Positions 37,284-46,010 of a DNA stretch of 64,000 bases are shown in pieces. Below the pieces are notes generated by a model, which saw only the letters and a program-made list of their open reading frames with translations, ran no database searches and was not told the origin of the DNA. This DNA is from Sinorhizobium americanum (GTDB lineage Bacteria; Pseudomonadota; Alphaproteobacteria; Rhizobiales; Rhizobiaceae): contig NZ_LNQC01000045.1 of the NCBI RefSeq assembly GCF_001651855.1, positions 186,001 to 250,000 of the forward strand, written 5' to 3'. The first letter of the stretch is position 1; each line of letters begins with the position of its first letter. The position numbers were made by a program, and so were the translations under genes.

Positions 37284-37756
37284 GGGCGGACCGCAACTTG
37301 CGCCTCTGCGATGTCGTGCTGGACGAGACGATCGGCCGCTCGACGCCGGACGTCGAGCACGAGCGCGCGGTTGCGATCTTCGATCTTTTGGAAGAGAACC
37401 TGTTCGAGCCCGTCGGCCACCCGGGCGGGCCTTATCGGCTCAACCTGTCGCTGCTCGACTCGAAGCTCGTCTTCGCCATCTCGACCGATGGCGGCGATGC
37501 GGTTGCCACCCATATTCTGTCGCTCACCCCCTTTCGCCGCATCGTAAAGGACTATTTCCTGATCTGCGAAAGCTATTACGAGGCGATCCGCACGGCCACG
37601 CCGAGCCAGATCGAGGCGATCGACATGGGCCGCCGCGGCATTCACAACGAGGGCTCGCAGACGCTGATGGATCGGCTTTCCGGCAAGATCAGGCTGGATT
37701 TCGACACGGCGCGGCGCCTCTTCACCCTGGTCTGCGTGCTCTATTGGCGCGGCTGA
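37280..37756 (+). CDS. UPF0262 family protein
   Basis: The 158-residue soluble protein contains [45 protein letters not shown] and [21 protein letters not shown]. These are hallmarks of UPF0262, an alphaproteobacterial family of unknown function found downstream of hisD. It overlaps hisD by four bases and precedes the phosphatase gene by 11 bases, so all three are probably co-transcribed. Confidence 0.9.
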   Translation: MRADRNLRLCDVVLDETIGRSTPDVEHERAVAIFDLLEENLFEPVGHPGGPYRLNLSLLDSKLVFAISTDGGDAVATHILSLTPFRRIVKDYFLICESYYEAIRTATPSQIEAIDMGRRGIHNEGSQTLMDRLSGKIRLDFDTARRLFTLVCVLYWRG

Positions 37757-37767
37757 CGGAGGCGGAC

Positions 37768-38220
37768 ATGAGCGGCATCGCCTCGCCCGGATCGAAGATG
37801 CCTCGCTCGATACTCTTCATGTGCGGCATGAATGCGATCCGCTCGCCGATGGCCGAGGCGCTGGCCAAAGCTGCCCTGCCGAAGGGCACCTATGTGGCCT
37901 CGGCGGGCGTCCGGCAGGGCGAGCGCGACCCCTTCGTCGACGTCGTTCTCGACGAGATCGGTCTGTCGATCGGCCGCCATCAGCCGCGCACGCTCGAAGA
38001 ACTCGAAGACGATTATTTCGATGTGATCGTCACGCTGGCGCCGGAGGCGCACCACAAGGCGCTGGAACTGACCCGCTCGATGGCGGTCGACGTCGTCTAC
38101 TGGCCGACGCCGGACCCCACGGTGGCGACCGGCACTCGCGACCAGATCGTCGGCGCCTATCGCGCCGTCAGAGACCACCTCGCCGGCCTGATTGCCAGCC
38201 GGATCGCCGGCCGCGAGTAG
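37768..38220 (+). CDS. Low-molecular-weight protein-tyrosine-phosphatase/arsenate reductase-like protein
   Basis: The product is 150 residues from ATG 37768. The P-loop CGMNAIRS (C-x5-R-S) lies near residues 18-25, and the C-terminal aspartate lies in YWPTPDPT. This is the LMW phosphatase fold, also used by thioredoxin-type arsenate reductases, but no extra redox cysteine pair is visible, so a phosphatase role is more likely. It lies in the hisD operon. Confidence 0.85.
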   Translation: MSGIASPGSKMPRSILFMCGMNAIRSPMAEALAKAALPKGTYVASAGVRQGERDPFVDVVLDEIGLSIGRHQPRTLEELEDDYFDVIVTLAPEAHHKALELTRSMAVDVVYWPTPDPTVATGTRDQIVGAYRAVRDHLAGLIASRIAGRE

Positions 38221-38407
38221 GTCGGCTGAAGGCCAACGCGGTTCGCTTCAGCGTCGATGAACCCGGTAGCGGCAGCGCAGGGTAGAATTCAAGAAAAAAC
38301 GGGCATCAAGGCGGGTTCACAAATCCATGGCGATTGTGTAGTTTCCGGCAAATTTTTCAAGGATGCGTGGCGCATCCGCTCTTGAACATGAGAAAGCATC
38401 ATCCTTT

Positions 38408-38626
38408 ATGGCGAAAGAAGAAGTCCTCGAATTTCCGGGCGTGGTCACCGAATTGCTTCCCAACGCGACCTTCCGCGTAAAGCTGGAGAACGACCATGAG
38501 ATCATCGCCCACACGGCCGGCCGCATGCGCAAGAACCGCATCCGCGTTCTCGCCGGCGACAAGGTGCTGGTCGAAATGACCCCCTACGACCTGACCAAGG
38601 GCCGCATCACCTACCGCTTCAAGTAA
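38408..38626 (+). CDS. infA: Translation initiation factor IF-1
   Basis: The 72-residue S1-type OB-fold protein starts [20 protein letters not shown] and includes [19 protein letters not shown]. The length and sequence are canonical. It binds the ribosomal A site during initiation. The 187 bases upstream probably carry its own promoter. Confidence 0.98.
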   Translation: MAKEEVLEFPGVVTELLPNATFRVKLENDHEIIAHTAGRMRKNRIRVLAGDKVLVEMTPYDLTKGRITYRFK

Positions 38627-38667
38627 GCGTTAGCGGCGGTAACCTCCGGGATTCGCGGCTCGTTTCC

Positions 38668-39288
38668 ATGACAGTCACCCAAAAGCTGATATTAGCCTCC
38701 GGATCACCGCGTCGCGTCGAGCTCTTGGCACAGGCGGGCATCGAGCCGGCGCGCCTGCTGCCGATGGACCTCGACGAGACGCCCAAGCGCGCCGAGCACC
38801 CCCGCTCGCTCGCCCGCCGGCTTTCCGCCGAGAAGGCCAAGGCGGCGCTGGCGGCGATCAAGGGCGAGCCGGGCTGGGACGGCAGCTATATTCTCGCGGC
38901 CGACACGGTCGTCTGCGTCGGCCGCCGCATCCTGCCGAAGCCGGAGCTCGTCAGCGAAGCCTCGAGCGCGCTGCATCTGCTCTCCGGCCGCAGCCACCGC
39001 GTCTATACCGGCATCTGCCTTGTGACGCCGGATAGGACGCTCCGCCAGAAGGTGGTCGACACGAAGGTGCGCTTCAAGCGCCTTTCCGGGCTCGACATCG
39101 AGAGCTATCTGGCCTCCGGGCAATGGCGCGGCAAGGCCGGTGGCTACGGCATCCAGGGCATCGCCGGAAGTTTCGTCGTCAAGCTCGTCGGCTCCTATAC
39201 CAATGTGGTAGGCTTGCCGCTCTACGAGACCATCAATCTCCTCATCGGCGAGGGGTACGACGTCCACGGTCGCTGGCTGGAAGGCTGA
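38668..39288 (+). CDS. maf: Maf-like nucleotide pyrophosphatase
   Basis: The 206-residue protein has the Maf signature [19 protein letters not shown], the catalytic aspartate in [12 protein letters not shown] and [36 protein letters not shown] is the conserved C-terminal part. Maf proteins hydrolyse non-canonical or dTTP/UTP-type nucleotides and are linked to septum control. yacG follows six bases later. Confidence 0.95.
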   Translation: MTVTQKLILASGSPRRVELLAQAGIEPARLLPMDLDETPKRAEHPRSLARRLSAEKAKAALAAIKGEPGWDGSYILAADTVVCVGRRILPKPELVSEASSALHLLSGRSHRVYTGICLVTPDRTLRQKVVDTKVRFKRLSGLDIESYLASGQWRGKAGGYGIQGIAGSFVVKLVGSYTNVVGLPLYETINLLIGEGYDVHGRWLEG

Positions 39289-39294
39289 AGGCAG

Positions 39295-39507
39295 GTGAGT
39301 GGCGAAGGCAAGAAGAAGAGCTCGAATGTCGAGCCCCTGCGCCCGACGCGGCCCTGCCCGGAATGTGGCCGCCCGTCGGTGCGCGAGCACTATCCCTTCT
39401 GCTCCGAGCGCTGCCGCAACGTGGACCTCAACCGCTGGCTTTCCGGATCCTACGCCATCCCCGTCGCCGACGACGAGTCGAAGGCCGACGACGGCGAGGA
39501 TCACTGA
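39295..39507 (+). CDS. yacG: DNA gyrase inhibitor YacG
   Basis: The 70-residue zinc protein has the CPECG...CSERC four-cysteine site ([30 protein letters not shown]) and an acidic tail. It uses a GTG start at 39295, six bases after the maf stop. YacG-family proteins bind GyrB and inhibit gyrase. The arrangement infA-maf-yacG followed by tRNA-Phe is commonly seen in rhizobia. Confidence 0.93.
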   Translation: MSGEGKKKSSNVEPLRPTRPCPECGRPSVREHYPFCSERCRNVDLNRWLSGSYAIPVADDESKADDGEDH

Positions 39508-39717
39508 CGGCGCGCCGCAAGGCGCCGAAGCACGGCTCCGATCCTGCTGAATCCCTTTGCTTTTCACGGCTTTTCCACGCCCCCGGGATTTCCTTCGAAA
39601 AAGAGTCATTTGGTGCTGGACACCGCCGAACAAGATGCTATAACCCCGCTCGCTTCCGGGGCGAACCAAGCGCCCCGACGGTCTTCGAAAGCGAAGGCCG
39701 CTGCCAAAAGGCAGGAT

Positions 39718-39793
39718 GCCCGGATAGCTCAGTTGGTAGAGCAGCGGATTGAAAATCCGCGTGTCGGTGGTTCGAATCCGCCTCCGGGCACCA
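39718..39793 (+). tRNA. tRNA-Phe (anticodon GAA)
   Basis: The 76-nt cloverleaf has acceptor stem gcccgga/tccgggc, D-arm gctcagttggtagagc, anticodon stem-loop gcgga-ttGAAaa-tccgc, T-arm ggtgg-ttcgaat-ccgcc, and encoded CCA. An insertion-sequence relic begins about 35 bases beyond its 3' end. Confidence 0.97.
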
Positions 39794-39830
39794 TTCAGCT
39801 CCTTGCCCAGCCCGGAGACATAGGTAACAG

Positions 39831-39963
39831 TTGGCCCCTGAGACATGGGTGACAATCTCGTGTCGAACGGATTGTCAATGGTTTGCAAAGTCCTCCACTC
39901 AGATCGATATACCCCAGGTCATATCGCATGAAGCTGACGAGCCAAATTCCATCGTCGACATGG
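39831..39963 (-). pseudogene. C-terminal relic of an insertion-sequence transposase (frameshifted)
   Basis: On the minus strand one frame reads HVDDGIWLVSFMRYDLGYID, and the next frame continues QTIDNPFDTRLSPMSQ. Joined across one frameshift this matches the C-terminal tail typical of integrase-type IS transposases (WLVSFMxYDLGY...xNPFxxRLSPMS). The rest of the transposase is absent. The flanking motifs catgtctcagg and catgtctccgg, repeated at 39797-39846, look like remains of the element's end. The relic sits between tRNA-Phe and the regulator gene at 40049 and marks the border of the core block. Confidence 0.7.
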
Positions 39964-40048
39964 CACGAAGCGGACCGCTCATGCGTGACTGGCAGCAAGT
40001 CCGTGATGGCGCGTCGCGCTGCATGGTAGTCAATCGGCCCTGGCGGCG

Positions 40049-41089
40049 TTAGCGCACGCCAAAGTGCCGGTGGAACCTCCGCAGCTTTGCGGGCGTGACA
40101 TGATAGGAGCGCTTGAACCAATGGACGAAGTGGGCGCAGTCCGTGAAGCCGCATTCATACGCGATCTGCGCGATGGAGCGATCGCTGTTGAGCAGTAGCC
40201 ATTTCGCGGCCTTCAAGCGCATCTGCCGCCAATAGCGGGCAGGAGAAACCTGCAGATGCCTCTGGAACAGACGGCAGAGTTCGCGTTCCGATGTGCCGAC
40301 GCTCGCTGCGATCTGGGCGATGGAGCAGAGCTCATACATCTTCTGGCGCATGATGCCGATTGCGTTCACGACGCGCCGGTCCTCGCACTTAAGGCCGAGG
40401 TCGAGTCCCTCGGTGACTTTCATTTTGTCGAAGCCGAGGTCTCCGAGAAGATAGTGGAAAGCCTTGTGGACCCGGGACTCGCCGCAGGCTTCGGCAACCA
40501 GGTACATGGCGAGATTGATGGCGGCCAAGCCTCCTGGCGAGGTAATGATCGTGCCGTCTCGAACGACCGGCATGTCCGTTATCGGCGTCACCTCCGGGAA
40601 AGACTGGCGGAGCATGCCGGCCAGCGAGAAATGTACCGCACATCGCTTTCCCGTCAGGAGTCCGGCCTCAGCCAGAACAAAACTTCCCGCGCAGCTTCCG
40701 ACGAGCGGAATCCCCTGACGATCCGCGGCAACCAGGAAGTCGTAAAGGGCCGGGGATGGCTTTTCCGCGCTGTGGAGAATTCCTCCGTGCACGACGATGT
40801 AGTCGTAGTCCGCCGGATCGCCGAATATCCTGTTCGGATGCACCCTCATGCCGCAGCTCGCGGTGATGGGCGCTTCGTCATGGGACAGAAAATCCCAGGT
40901 GCAATAGATCTGCCGGCTGAAATCGCTTTCGTCTCCGGCGAGGCGCAGGAAATCCACGAAGCAGGCAAGCGGCATCAAGGTGAAGTTCGGGGTTGGCACG
41001 ATGCCGACGCGAAGCGGCGTTTCGACAAGCGGAGGCGGTTTGCTCGGGCCGAGGTCTGAATAGTCGCGGTGCAAAGGAACGGCCTCCAC
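40049..41089 (-). CDS. GlxA/GbdR-like AraC-family transcriptional regulator
   Basis: The protein has about 346 residues. The N-terminal half is a DJ-1/PfpI-like domain (LRVGIVPTPNFTLMPLACFV, PLVGSCAGSFVLAEAGLLTG). The C-terminal half holds two AraC helix-turn-helix units (IAQIAASVGTSERELCRLFQ and IAQIAYECGFTDCAHFVHWF). This layout is shared with GbdR and CdhR, activators of glycine betaine and carnitine catabolism. The start is uncertain: GTG 41089, or TTG 41074 with a better Shine-Dalgarno sequence (ggagg). It diverges from a betaine-type binding-protein gene, which it probably controls. Confidence 0.88.
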   Translation of the reverse strand: MEAVPLHRDYSDLGPSKPPPLVETPLRVGIVPTPNFTLMPLACFVDFLRLAGDESDFSRQIYCTWDFLSHDEAPITASCGMRVHPNRIFGDPADYDYIVVHGGILHSAEKPSPALYDFLVAADRQGIPLVGSCAGSFVLAEAGLLTGKRCAVHFSLAGMLRQSFPEVTPITDMPVVRDGTIITSPGGLAAINLAMYLVAEACGESRVHKAFHYLLGDLGFDKMKVTEGLDLGLKCEDRRVVNAIGIMRQKMYELCSIAQIAASVGTSERELCRLFQRHLQVSPARYWRQMRLKAAKWLLLNSDRSIAQIAYECGFTDCAHFVHWFKRSYHVTPAKLRRFHRHFGVR

Positions 41090-41250
41090 TTTCCATATTA
41101 ATTGTCCGAAACATACAATACAGGACGGCGCCACACAAATAGCCTCGGTTCGCACGGGAGAAGCGGAAGCGATGATCAGAAGTCCCGGAAAAGACCAGAT
41201 CGCTCCGCCCGCCCAGCTTGATGCAACACGAAACCTCAAGGGGAGCGAGC

Positions 41251-42246
41251 ATGAGGAATCTTCTGGCATTTGCGGTGATGGGCGTCACCGCGGGACTGGC
41301 TTCGGCGGCGAACGCAGAATGCGGCACGGTCACCGTCGCGAATATGAACTGGCAAAGCGGCGAACTGCTGGCGCATGTGGACAAGTTCGTCCTGGAGCAC
41401 GGCTTCGGTTGTCAGGTCGACTTCGTGCCCGGCGACACCGTGCCGACGATCACGTCCATGGTCGAAAAGGGGGCGCCTGACATTGCGGGCGAGGCCTGGG
41501 TGGACCTCGTCCCGGAAATCGTGAAACGAGGAACCGCGGAAGGTCGAATTGTACAAATCGGACAAGCCCTGTCGGATGGCGGCATTCAGGGCTGGTATGT
41601 TCCGAAGTACATCGTGGATGCAAATCCGCAGATCAAGACGGTCGACGACGCATTCGCCCATCCCGAACTCTTCCCGGATCCCGAGGATGCCTCCAAGGGA
41701 GCCGTATTCAACGGTCCGACCGGCTCGGGCGGTTCGGTCGTCAGCGCGCAGCTCTTCAGAGCCTATGGCGGGCCGTCGAAGAGTTTCAACCTTGTCGATC
41801 CCGGTACGCAGGCGGGCCTCGATGGCGCGATGGCCAAGGCAAACGAGCGGAAAGAAGGGTGGCTCGGCTACTACTGGTCGCCGACGGCTCTTCTCGGAAA
41901 GTACGCTATGGTGCGGCTGGAGGCTGGGGTGCCGCATGATCCCACGGAGTGGAAACGGTGCAACACCGTCGCCGATTGCCCAGATCCCAAGAGGAACGAA
42001 TGGCCGAAGGACAATGTCGTCACCCTCGTCACGAAGAGGCTGGCCGATGGCAGTCACCCTGACGTGGCGGCCTATCTCAGCAAGCGCTCGTGGGACAACC
42101 AGACCGTCAGTTCCGTCATGTCCTGGATGACGGACACGCAGGCGAACGGTGAAGAAGGTGCGGTCCATTTCTTCAGGGAGCATCCCGACCTTTGGAAGTC
42201 GTGGCTTCCGGCCGAGATCGCCGGGAAGATTGAAGCTGCCCTCTAA
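41251..42246 (+). CDS. Glycine betaine/proline-type ABC binding protein (OpuAC family), orphan
   Basis: The product is 331 residues from ATG 41251, with a strong ribosome-binding site (aagggga). The signal peptide MRNLLAFAVMGVTAGLASAA is cleaved before ECGTV. The mature domain has NWQSGELLAHVDKFVLEHGF, EAWVDLVPEIV, the aromatic-rich WLGYYWSPTALLGKY and SWDNQTVSSVMSWM, consistent with an aromatic cage for a quaternary amine. No permease or ATPase gene is adjacent. The matching components may be those at 59.5-61.6 kb. A strong terminator follows. Confidence 0.9.
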   Translation: MRNLLAFAVMGVTAGLASAANAECGTVTVANMNWQSGELLAHVDKFVLEHGFGCQVDFVPGDTVPTITSMVEKGAPDIAGEAWVDLVPEIVKRGTAEGRIVQIGQALSDGGIQGWYVPKYIVDANPQIKTVDDAFAHPELFPDPEDASKGAVFNGPTGSGGSVVSAQLFRAYGGPSKSFNLVDPGTQAGLDGAMAKANERKEGWLGYYWSPTALLGKYAMVRLEAGVPHDPTEWKRCNTVADCPDPKRNEWPKDNVVTLVTKRLADGSHPDVAAYLSKRSWDNQTVSSVMSWMTDTQANGEEGAVHFFREHPDLWKSWLPAEIAGKIEAAL

Positions 42247-42255
42247 ACAGATGAG

Positions 42256-42290
42256 AACGGCGCGGACCTGGAAGGGTCCGCGCCGTTTTC
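42256..42290 (+). terminator. Rho-independent terminator of the binding-protein gene
   Basis: Thirteen-base perfect arms (aacggcgcggacc / ggtccgcgccgtt) flank a six-base loop and run into four Ts. It starts 10 bases after the stop codon, so the binding-protein gene is probably a single-gene transcript, and the flavoprotein gene at 42355 depends on read-through or its own promoter. Confidence 0.88.
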
Positions 42291-42354
42291 GCTACCGCAC
42301 GGTCCGCCGGGGTCCCGCAAGGCAGCCGCCACTTCACTCGCATGAGATGCCAAA

Positions 42355-44340
42355 ATGACGAGCAGATTTCCCAGGATTTTCTCCGAAATTGCCCTTGGTC
42401 CCCATAGACTTAGAAACAGGGTCGTTTTCGGCGCGCACACGGCGAATATGTCCGAGAACGGCCTGCCCGGCGACCAGCACATCGCCTATTATGTGGAGCG
42501 TGCGCTGGGCGGGGCGGCCATGATCGTGGTGGAGCCGATGCCGGTGCACCCGGCGACGGTTCTCACCCGTGGCAACTTTCGCACTTGCGACGACACGGTC
42601 ATTTCAGCCTTCCGGAAGCTGACCGATGCCGTCAAGCAGCACGGCGCGGTCGTCCTCCAGCAGCTCTACCACGTCGGCAGCCATGGAGACTCCGATCTTT
42701 CCTACCATGCTCATTGGTCTCCGTCCGGCGGGCCGAGCTATCACGACAGCGACGGTTCCCACGCCATGACCGAGGGGGAGATTGAGGAAACCATCGAAGC
42801 TTTCGTCAGCGCAGCGCTCCGCTGTCAGGCCGCAGGCTTCGACGGGGTCGAGGTCTGGGCGGCCTATGGCGGCCTGGTCGATCAGTTCTGGACGCCGTTT
42901 TACAACAAGCGTGAGGATCGATGGGGCGGGGCACTTGCCAACCGCATGCGGTTCTCGCGAGAGATCCTCAGCCGCATCAGACGACGCTGTAACCCGGATT
43001 TCATCGTCGGCCTGACCGTCAGCGACGAGCCGGGCTGTCCCACGGCTCTCACGCGCGACGAGCTTGCGGAGATCGTGGCCAGGCTCGATGAGGATGGGCT
43101 TATCGATTACGTAACCTGCGGCTCGGGCGGATATTTCGACTATGGCAGCTTGATGCCGACCTTTCTTTATCCCGAGCGCCTGGGAGCGGAGTTGTCTGCG
43201 CGCCTGAAAGCGGTGGTAAACCACGCCCTGGTTGTTGCCGAGAGCCATATCCGCACGCCGGAAAACGCCGAGATCACCCTCGGCGAGGGGGCCGCGGATC
43301 TCGTTTCCATCGTGCGTGGCCAGATCGCCGATCCTCATCTCGTCAACAAGGCGGCCGCCGGCGCGCCGGAGGATATCCGCGGCTGTCTCTCCTGCAATCA
43401 GATGTGCTGGGGCCGCCGGTCGCGCGACTATTGGATCAGCTGTCTGATCAATCCTTCGGTCGGCAGGGAGGCTGAGTGGGGCGGGGACCGCCTGCGTCCG
43501 GCCGAGCGCTCGAAATCCGTACTCGTCGTTGGCGGCGGGCCCGCCGGGCTCGAAGCGGCGCGGGTCGCGGCGGAGCGGGGGCATAAGGTTGTCCTCGCCG
43601 AGGCCGCGGATCGACTTGGCGGCGCGTTCCGTCTTGCGGGCGAACAGCCGCGCCGCGCGCAAATCCTGGATCTCTTCCGTTGGTACGAGGTTCAGTTCGA
43701 AAAGCTCAGCGTAGAGGTGCGCCTGAACACTTACATGGAAGGCGCCGATGTCGCGGCTCTCGGTGCCGAGGCGGTCATACTGGCAACGGGGTCGCTGCCG
43801 TTGGAAACCGGGTTTCAGAAAGCCCTGCCGGACCGGCCGAACCTCCCCGGATTGCAGGAGGGGAACGTCTTTTCTGCCGAAAGCGTCATGGCGCGTGAGG
43901 CAAGACCGGGCAGCCGGGTCGTGCTGCTCGACGAAACCGGCGGTTGGAAAGGATGCGGTACGGCATGGAAACTCGCCGAACAGGGCCATCAGGTTCTGTT
44001 CGTAACGCCGGATGCACTCGTCGGCAAGGAGCTGCAGCGCACATCGGCCGACGTGCCGTTGCGCCGGACCTTGAAGAAACTCGGCGTCGAATTCTTTACG
44101 GAGACCAGTGTTGACAGTTGGCAGGGGGATTCCGCTGTGTTGATCTCACATCTGACGGGAACGACCCAGACCGTTGTCGCCGACAGCCTAGTCGTCGCAT
44201 CGACGAACACGGCCGCCAACTGGCTGGCGCGCGAGCTTGCTGACTTGGGAATACCCTTTATCGAGGTCGGCGATGGGGTGGCGCCGCGGCAGGCTCCCTT
44301 CGCTTTCTATGAGGGGCGCGTGGCGGGCATGAATCTCTAG
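42355..44340 (+). CDS. FMN/4Fe-4S/FAD oxidoreductase of the trimethylamine-dehydrogenase/N-methylproline-demethylase type
   Basis: The 661-residue protein has an N-terminal OYE-type FMN barrel (residues 1-360; PRIFSEIALGPHRLRNRVVF, VEVWAAYGGLVDQF WTPFYN). A four-cysteine iron-sulfur site follows (GCLSCNQMCWGRRSRDYWIS CLINP, C-x2-C-x3-C-x11-C). The C-terminal half is an FAD/NAD-binding domain (VLVVGGGPAGLEAARVAAER). Relatives include trimethylamine, dimethylamine and histamine dehydrogenases, 2,4-dienoyl-CoA reductase and the stachydrine-pathway N-methylproline demethylase. Beside a betaine binding protein and a GbdR-like regulator, an N-demethylase of a betaine-derived amine is the best guess. 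Confidence 0.85.
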   Translation: MTSRFPRIFSEIALGPHRLRNRVVFGAHTANMSENGLPGDQHIAYYVERALGGAAMIVVEPMPVHPATVLTRGNFRTCDDTVISAFRKLTDAVKQHGAVVLQQLYHVGSHGDSDLSYHAHWSPSGGPSYHDSDGSHAMTEGEIEETIEAFVSAALRCQAAGFDGVEVWAAYGGLVDQFWTPFYNKREDRWGGALANRMRFSREILSRIRRRCNPDFIVGLTVSDEPGCPTALTRDELAEIVARLDEDGLIDYVTCGSGGYFDYGSLMPTFLYPERLGAELSARLKAVVNHALVVAESHIRTPENAEITLGEGAADLVSIVRGQIADPHLVNKAAAGAPEDIRGCLSCNQMCWGRRSRDYWISCLINPSVGREAEWGGDRLRPAERSKSVLVVGGGPAGLEAARVAAERGHKVVLAEAADRLGGAFRLAGEQPRRAQILDLFRWYEVQFEKLSVEVRLNTYMEGADVAALGAEAVILATGSLPLETGFQKALPDRPNLPGLQEGNVFSAESVMAREARPGSRVVLLDETGGWKGCGTAWKLAEQGHQVLFVTPDALVGKELQRTSADVPLRRTLKKLGVEFFTETSVDSWQGDSAVLISHLTGTTQTVVADSLVVASTNTAANWLARELADLGIPFIEVGDGVAPRQAPFAFYEGRVAGMNL

Positions 44341-44476
44341 GCGCTACCGCTACCGCGTTCCCGCTGCTCGACCGCGCGAATTCGCACGCATGTCGGGGTC
44401 GTCTTGTTTGTCGAGACGAACGGCAAGTTGGTAAACCAGCCGGACCCGGAGCGTAAGAGCAAGGAAGGTTCATCCG

Positions 44477-45004
44477 GTGAGCGATGAGCAGACAGCGGTT
44501 GACGCGTTTCGAAGCTTGCCGGCGGTCGAGCCGCACGAGCTTGTCGGGCTCTGGAGGGGGCTTGGCATTCCGACTGGCCACCCGCTCGATGGCGTGCTGG
44601 AAAACCTCGGATGGTTCGGCAAGCGTTTCAGGCCGGATATGCGCGTCGATGCGCTGTTGTTTCGCGTCGGACAGCGGCTCATCGCCATCGATCCGGCGAG
44701 AATACCGCTTCGTCTGGCGCTTCGTTTCCAAAACATCGGCAGGATGGGCGCCGCGAGACACCTGTTTTCGTGCCTCCAGCGCGGACTTCGGGCGAAAGGC
44801 CCGGTGGCCCTGTTGAGGACCATGCCGTTTGACGGCGTGGCGAGTGCCGCCATCGTCTATGACCACCAGCCGATCGTCGACTATTTTCGCCGGATCGACA
44901 AGCAGAGGATCATGGGAGCGATGACGATCAGCGGTGACGACCGGATCTACTTCTTCGAACTCGAGCGAGTGGATGAACCTTTACAGCGCCACGCGTCCAA
45001 TTAG
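44477..45004 (+). CDS. GXWXG / DUF4334 domain protein
   Basis: The 175-residue soluble protein (GTG start 44477, ribosome-binding site aaggaagg) has an N-terminal GXWXG part (ELVGLWRGLGIPTGHPLDGV LENLGWFGKRF) and a C-terminal DUF4334 part (SAAIVYDHQPIVDYFRRIDK QRIMGAM). This pair of domains occurs in stress-associated proteins of unknown function. The last residues are encoded inside a palindromic repeat. It follows the flavoprotein gene by 136 bases. No link to amine metabolism is proven. Confidence 0.8.
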   Translation: MSDEQTAVDAFRSLPAVEPHELVGLWRGLGIPTGHPLDGVLENLGWFGKRFRPDMRVDALLFRVGQRLIAIDPARIPLRLALRFQNIGRMGAARHLFSCLQRGLRAKGPVALLRTMPFDGVASAAIVYDHQPIVDYFRRIDKQRIMGAMTISGDDRIYFFELERVDEPLQRHASN

Positions 45005-45069
45005 ACGCGCAAAGGTCACGGTAGCACTTTGAATTACTGCCAGCTGAATAGCTGCCCCGTGGCAGTAAT
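44984..45069. repeat. Sinorhizobium-type palindromic intergenic repeat, copy 2
   Basis: The left block (cagcgccacgcgtcc ... agacgcgcaaaggtc, then gtagcactttgaatt) matches the left block of the repeat at 7799 at most positions. The right half forms a different hairpin, attactgcc ... ggcagtaat. It overlaps the 3' end of the GXWXG gene by 21 bases and extends to four bases before the end of the next, convergent gene. Confidence 0.75.
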
Positions 45070-45072
45070 CAT

Positions 45073-45327
45073 CTATCGCCGAGCATCTGTTTTCGACGAC
45101 TGCTTTTTCGTGCGCGGTCGCCCGGCTGCTGCAGGGCGTTCGCCAAGCTCGGCCTCGGCTGCATCCCTCTCCAACCTGAGTTGTCTCAGTCGGGCCGTTT
45201 TCTTCTCTCTCGCCAATGCTTCCTGTTCCATGATTGCCCGACAGGCGAGAGTTGCCTGATCGACAGCGTGGTTCGAGGCGACTTTCTTGCTCGGCTTGAA
45301 CGGATCACTTCGGCCAACATCTTTCAT
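45073..45327 (-). CDS. Small conserved-looking charged protein (84 aa)
   Basis: The product begins MKDVGRSDPFKPSKKVASNH AVDQATLACRAIMEQEALAR and continues EKKTARLRQLRLERDAAEAE, with a basic tail. It is a predicted helical, soluble protein. Similar short DPFKPSKKVASN proteins are frequent in rhizobial genomes, often annotated only as hypothetical. It lies 58 bases downstream of the cold-shock gene on the same strand. Confidence 0.68.
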   Translation of the reverse strand: MKDVGRSDPFKPSKKVASNHAVDQATLACRAIMEQEALAREKKTARLRQLRLERDAAEAELGERPAAAGRPRTKKQSSKTDARR

Positions 45328-45385
45328 TGCCTTCTCCTTCGTGAGGTCAGGAACGCTGAAGCCCAGGTCATCTCGACGGGCGACA

Positions 45386-45595
45386 TCAAAGTGCGCGAAG
45401 GTTGTCCGCAGAACTCTTGCCCGACCTGCGGTCCTGAGTGATTTCGAAACTTACCTTTTGGCCGTCTTTGAGAGTGGAGAGACCGGCACGCTCGACCGCC
45501 GAAATATGCACGAAGACATCCTGACCGCCGTCATCCGGCTGGATGAAGCCAAAGCCCTTGGTGCTGTTGAACCACTTTACCGTTCCAGAAGCCAT
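45386..45595 (-). CDS. Cold-shock-domain protein
   Basis: The 69-residue CspA-family protein starts [20 protein letters not shown] and contains the RNA-binding motifs KGFGFIQPD and [12 protein letters not shown]. The ribosome-binding site aagga lies upstream of the ATG. The 5' leader contains a perfect short hairpin (atcgcc-ccag-ggcgat, 45624-45639), which may influence mRNA folding. Confidence 0.95.
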   Translation of the reverse strand: MASGTVKWFNSTKGFGFIQPDDGGQDVFVHISAVERAGLSTLKDGQKVSFEITQDRRSGKSSADNLRAL

Positions 45596-45712
45596 GTAGC
45601 GTCCTTTTCAACCGTCAGAGACCATCGCCCCAGGGCGATCCGAGAAAGCCAATCTTTTCATGAAGTCGCGATCGAGTGCAACGGAATAAGAGTAGGGTCA
45701 CTCGTCAATTGC

Positions 45713-45796
45713 TTAGTACCAGCGTCCCCGGCCGTACCAGCCGCCGCCCAATAGAATGAGAACAAGGACGATGATTAAGAGCGTCGTGATATCCAT
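45713..45796 (-). CDS. 27-residue hydrophobic membrane peptide
   Basis: The frame encodes MDITTLLIIVLVLILLGGGW and ends YGRGRWY, one membrane helix with a Gly/Arg/Trp/Tyr tail. ATG 45796 has a good Shine-Dalgarno sequence (aggag). It resembles the N-terminal half of the DUF3309 small membrane proteins. A GGAAC-N17-CGTT promoter lies about 65 bases upstream, as expected for a gene of the rhizobial general stress response. The function is unknown. Confidence 0.65.
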   Translation of the reverse strand: MDITTLLIIVLVLILLGGGWYGRGRWY

Positions 45797-45860
45797 CGCG
45801 GTCTCCTGAAGTACATGGTCGACTTCACCGCGCTTGACGGTGGGTACTTCGATTGACGGA

Positions 45861-45886
45861 AACGTCCAAGCACGAAGGTTTGTTCC
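45861..45886 (-). promoter_or_regulatory. RpoE2/EcfG-type promoter, GGAAC-N17-CGTT
   Basis: On the minus strand GGAAC (45886-45882) and CGTT (45864-45861) are separated by 17 bases, the spacing of the RpoE2 general-stress consensus in Sinorhizobium. It faces the 27-residue peptide gene. One such match per window is expected by chance, so position and orientation carry the case. Confidence 0.5.
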
Positions 45887-46010
45887 ATGCTCGGGAGTGG
45901 AGGCTTGACCGGAGTGCCCGGCACTTGGCTGCAGCCGTCTGTTGCCAAGGGACTTTATTGAACTCACACTGCTTGAGCAGAGAAGGGCCCAGCCGAGGGG
46001 CGGGGCCCTT

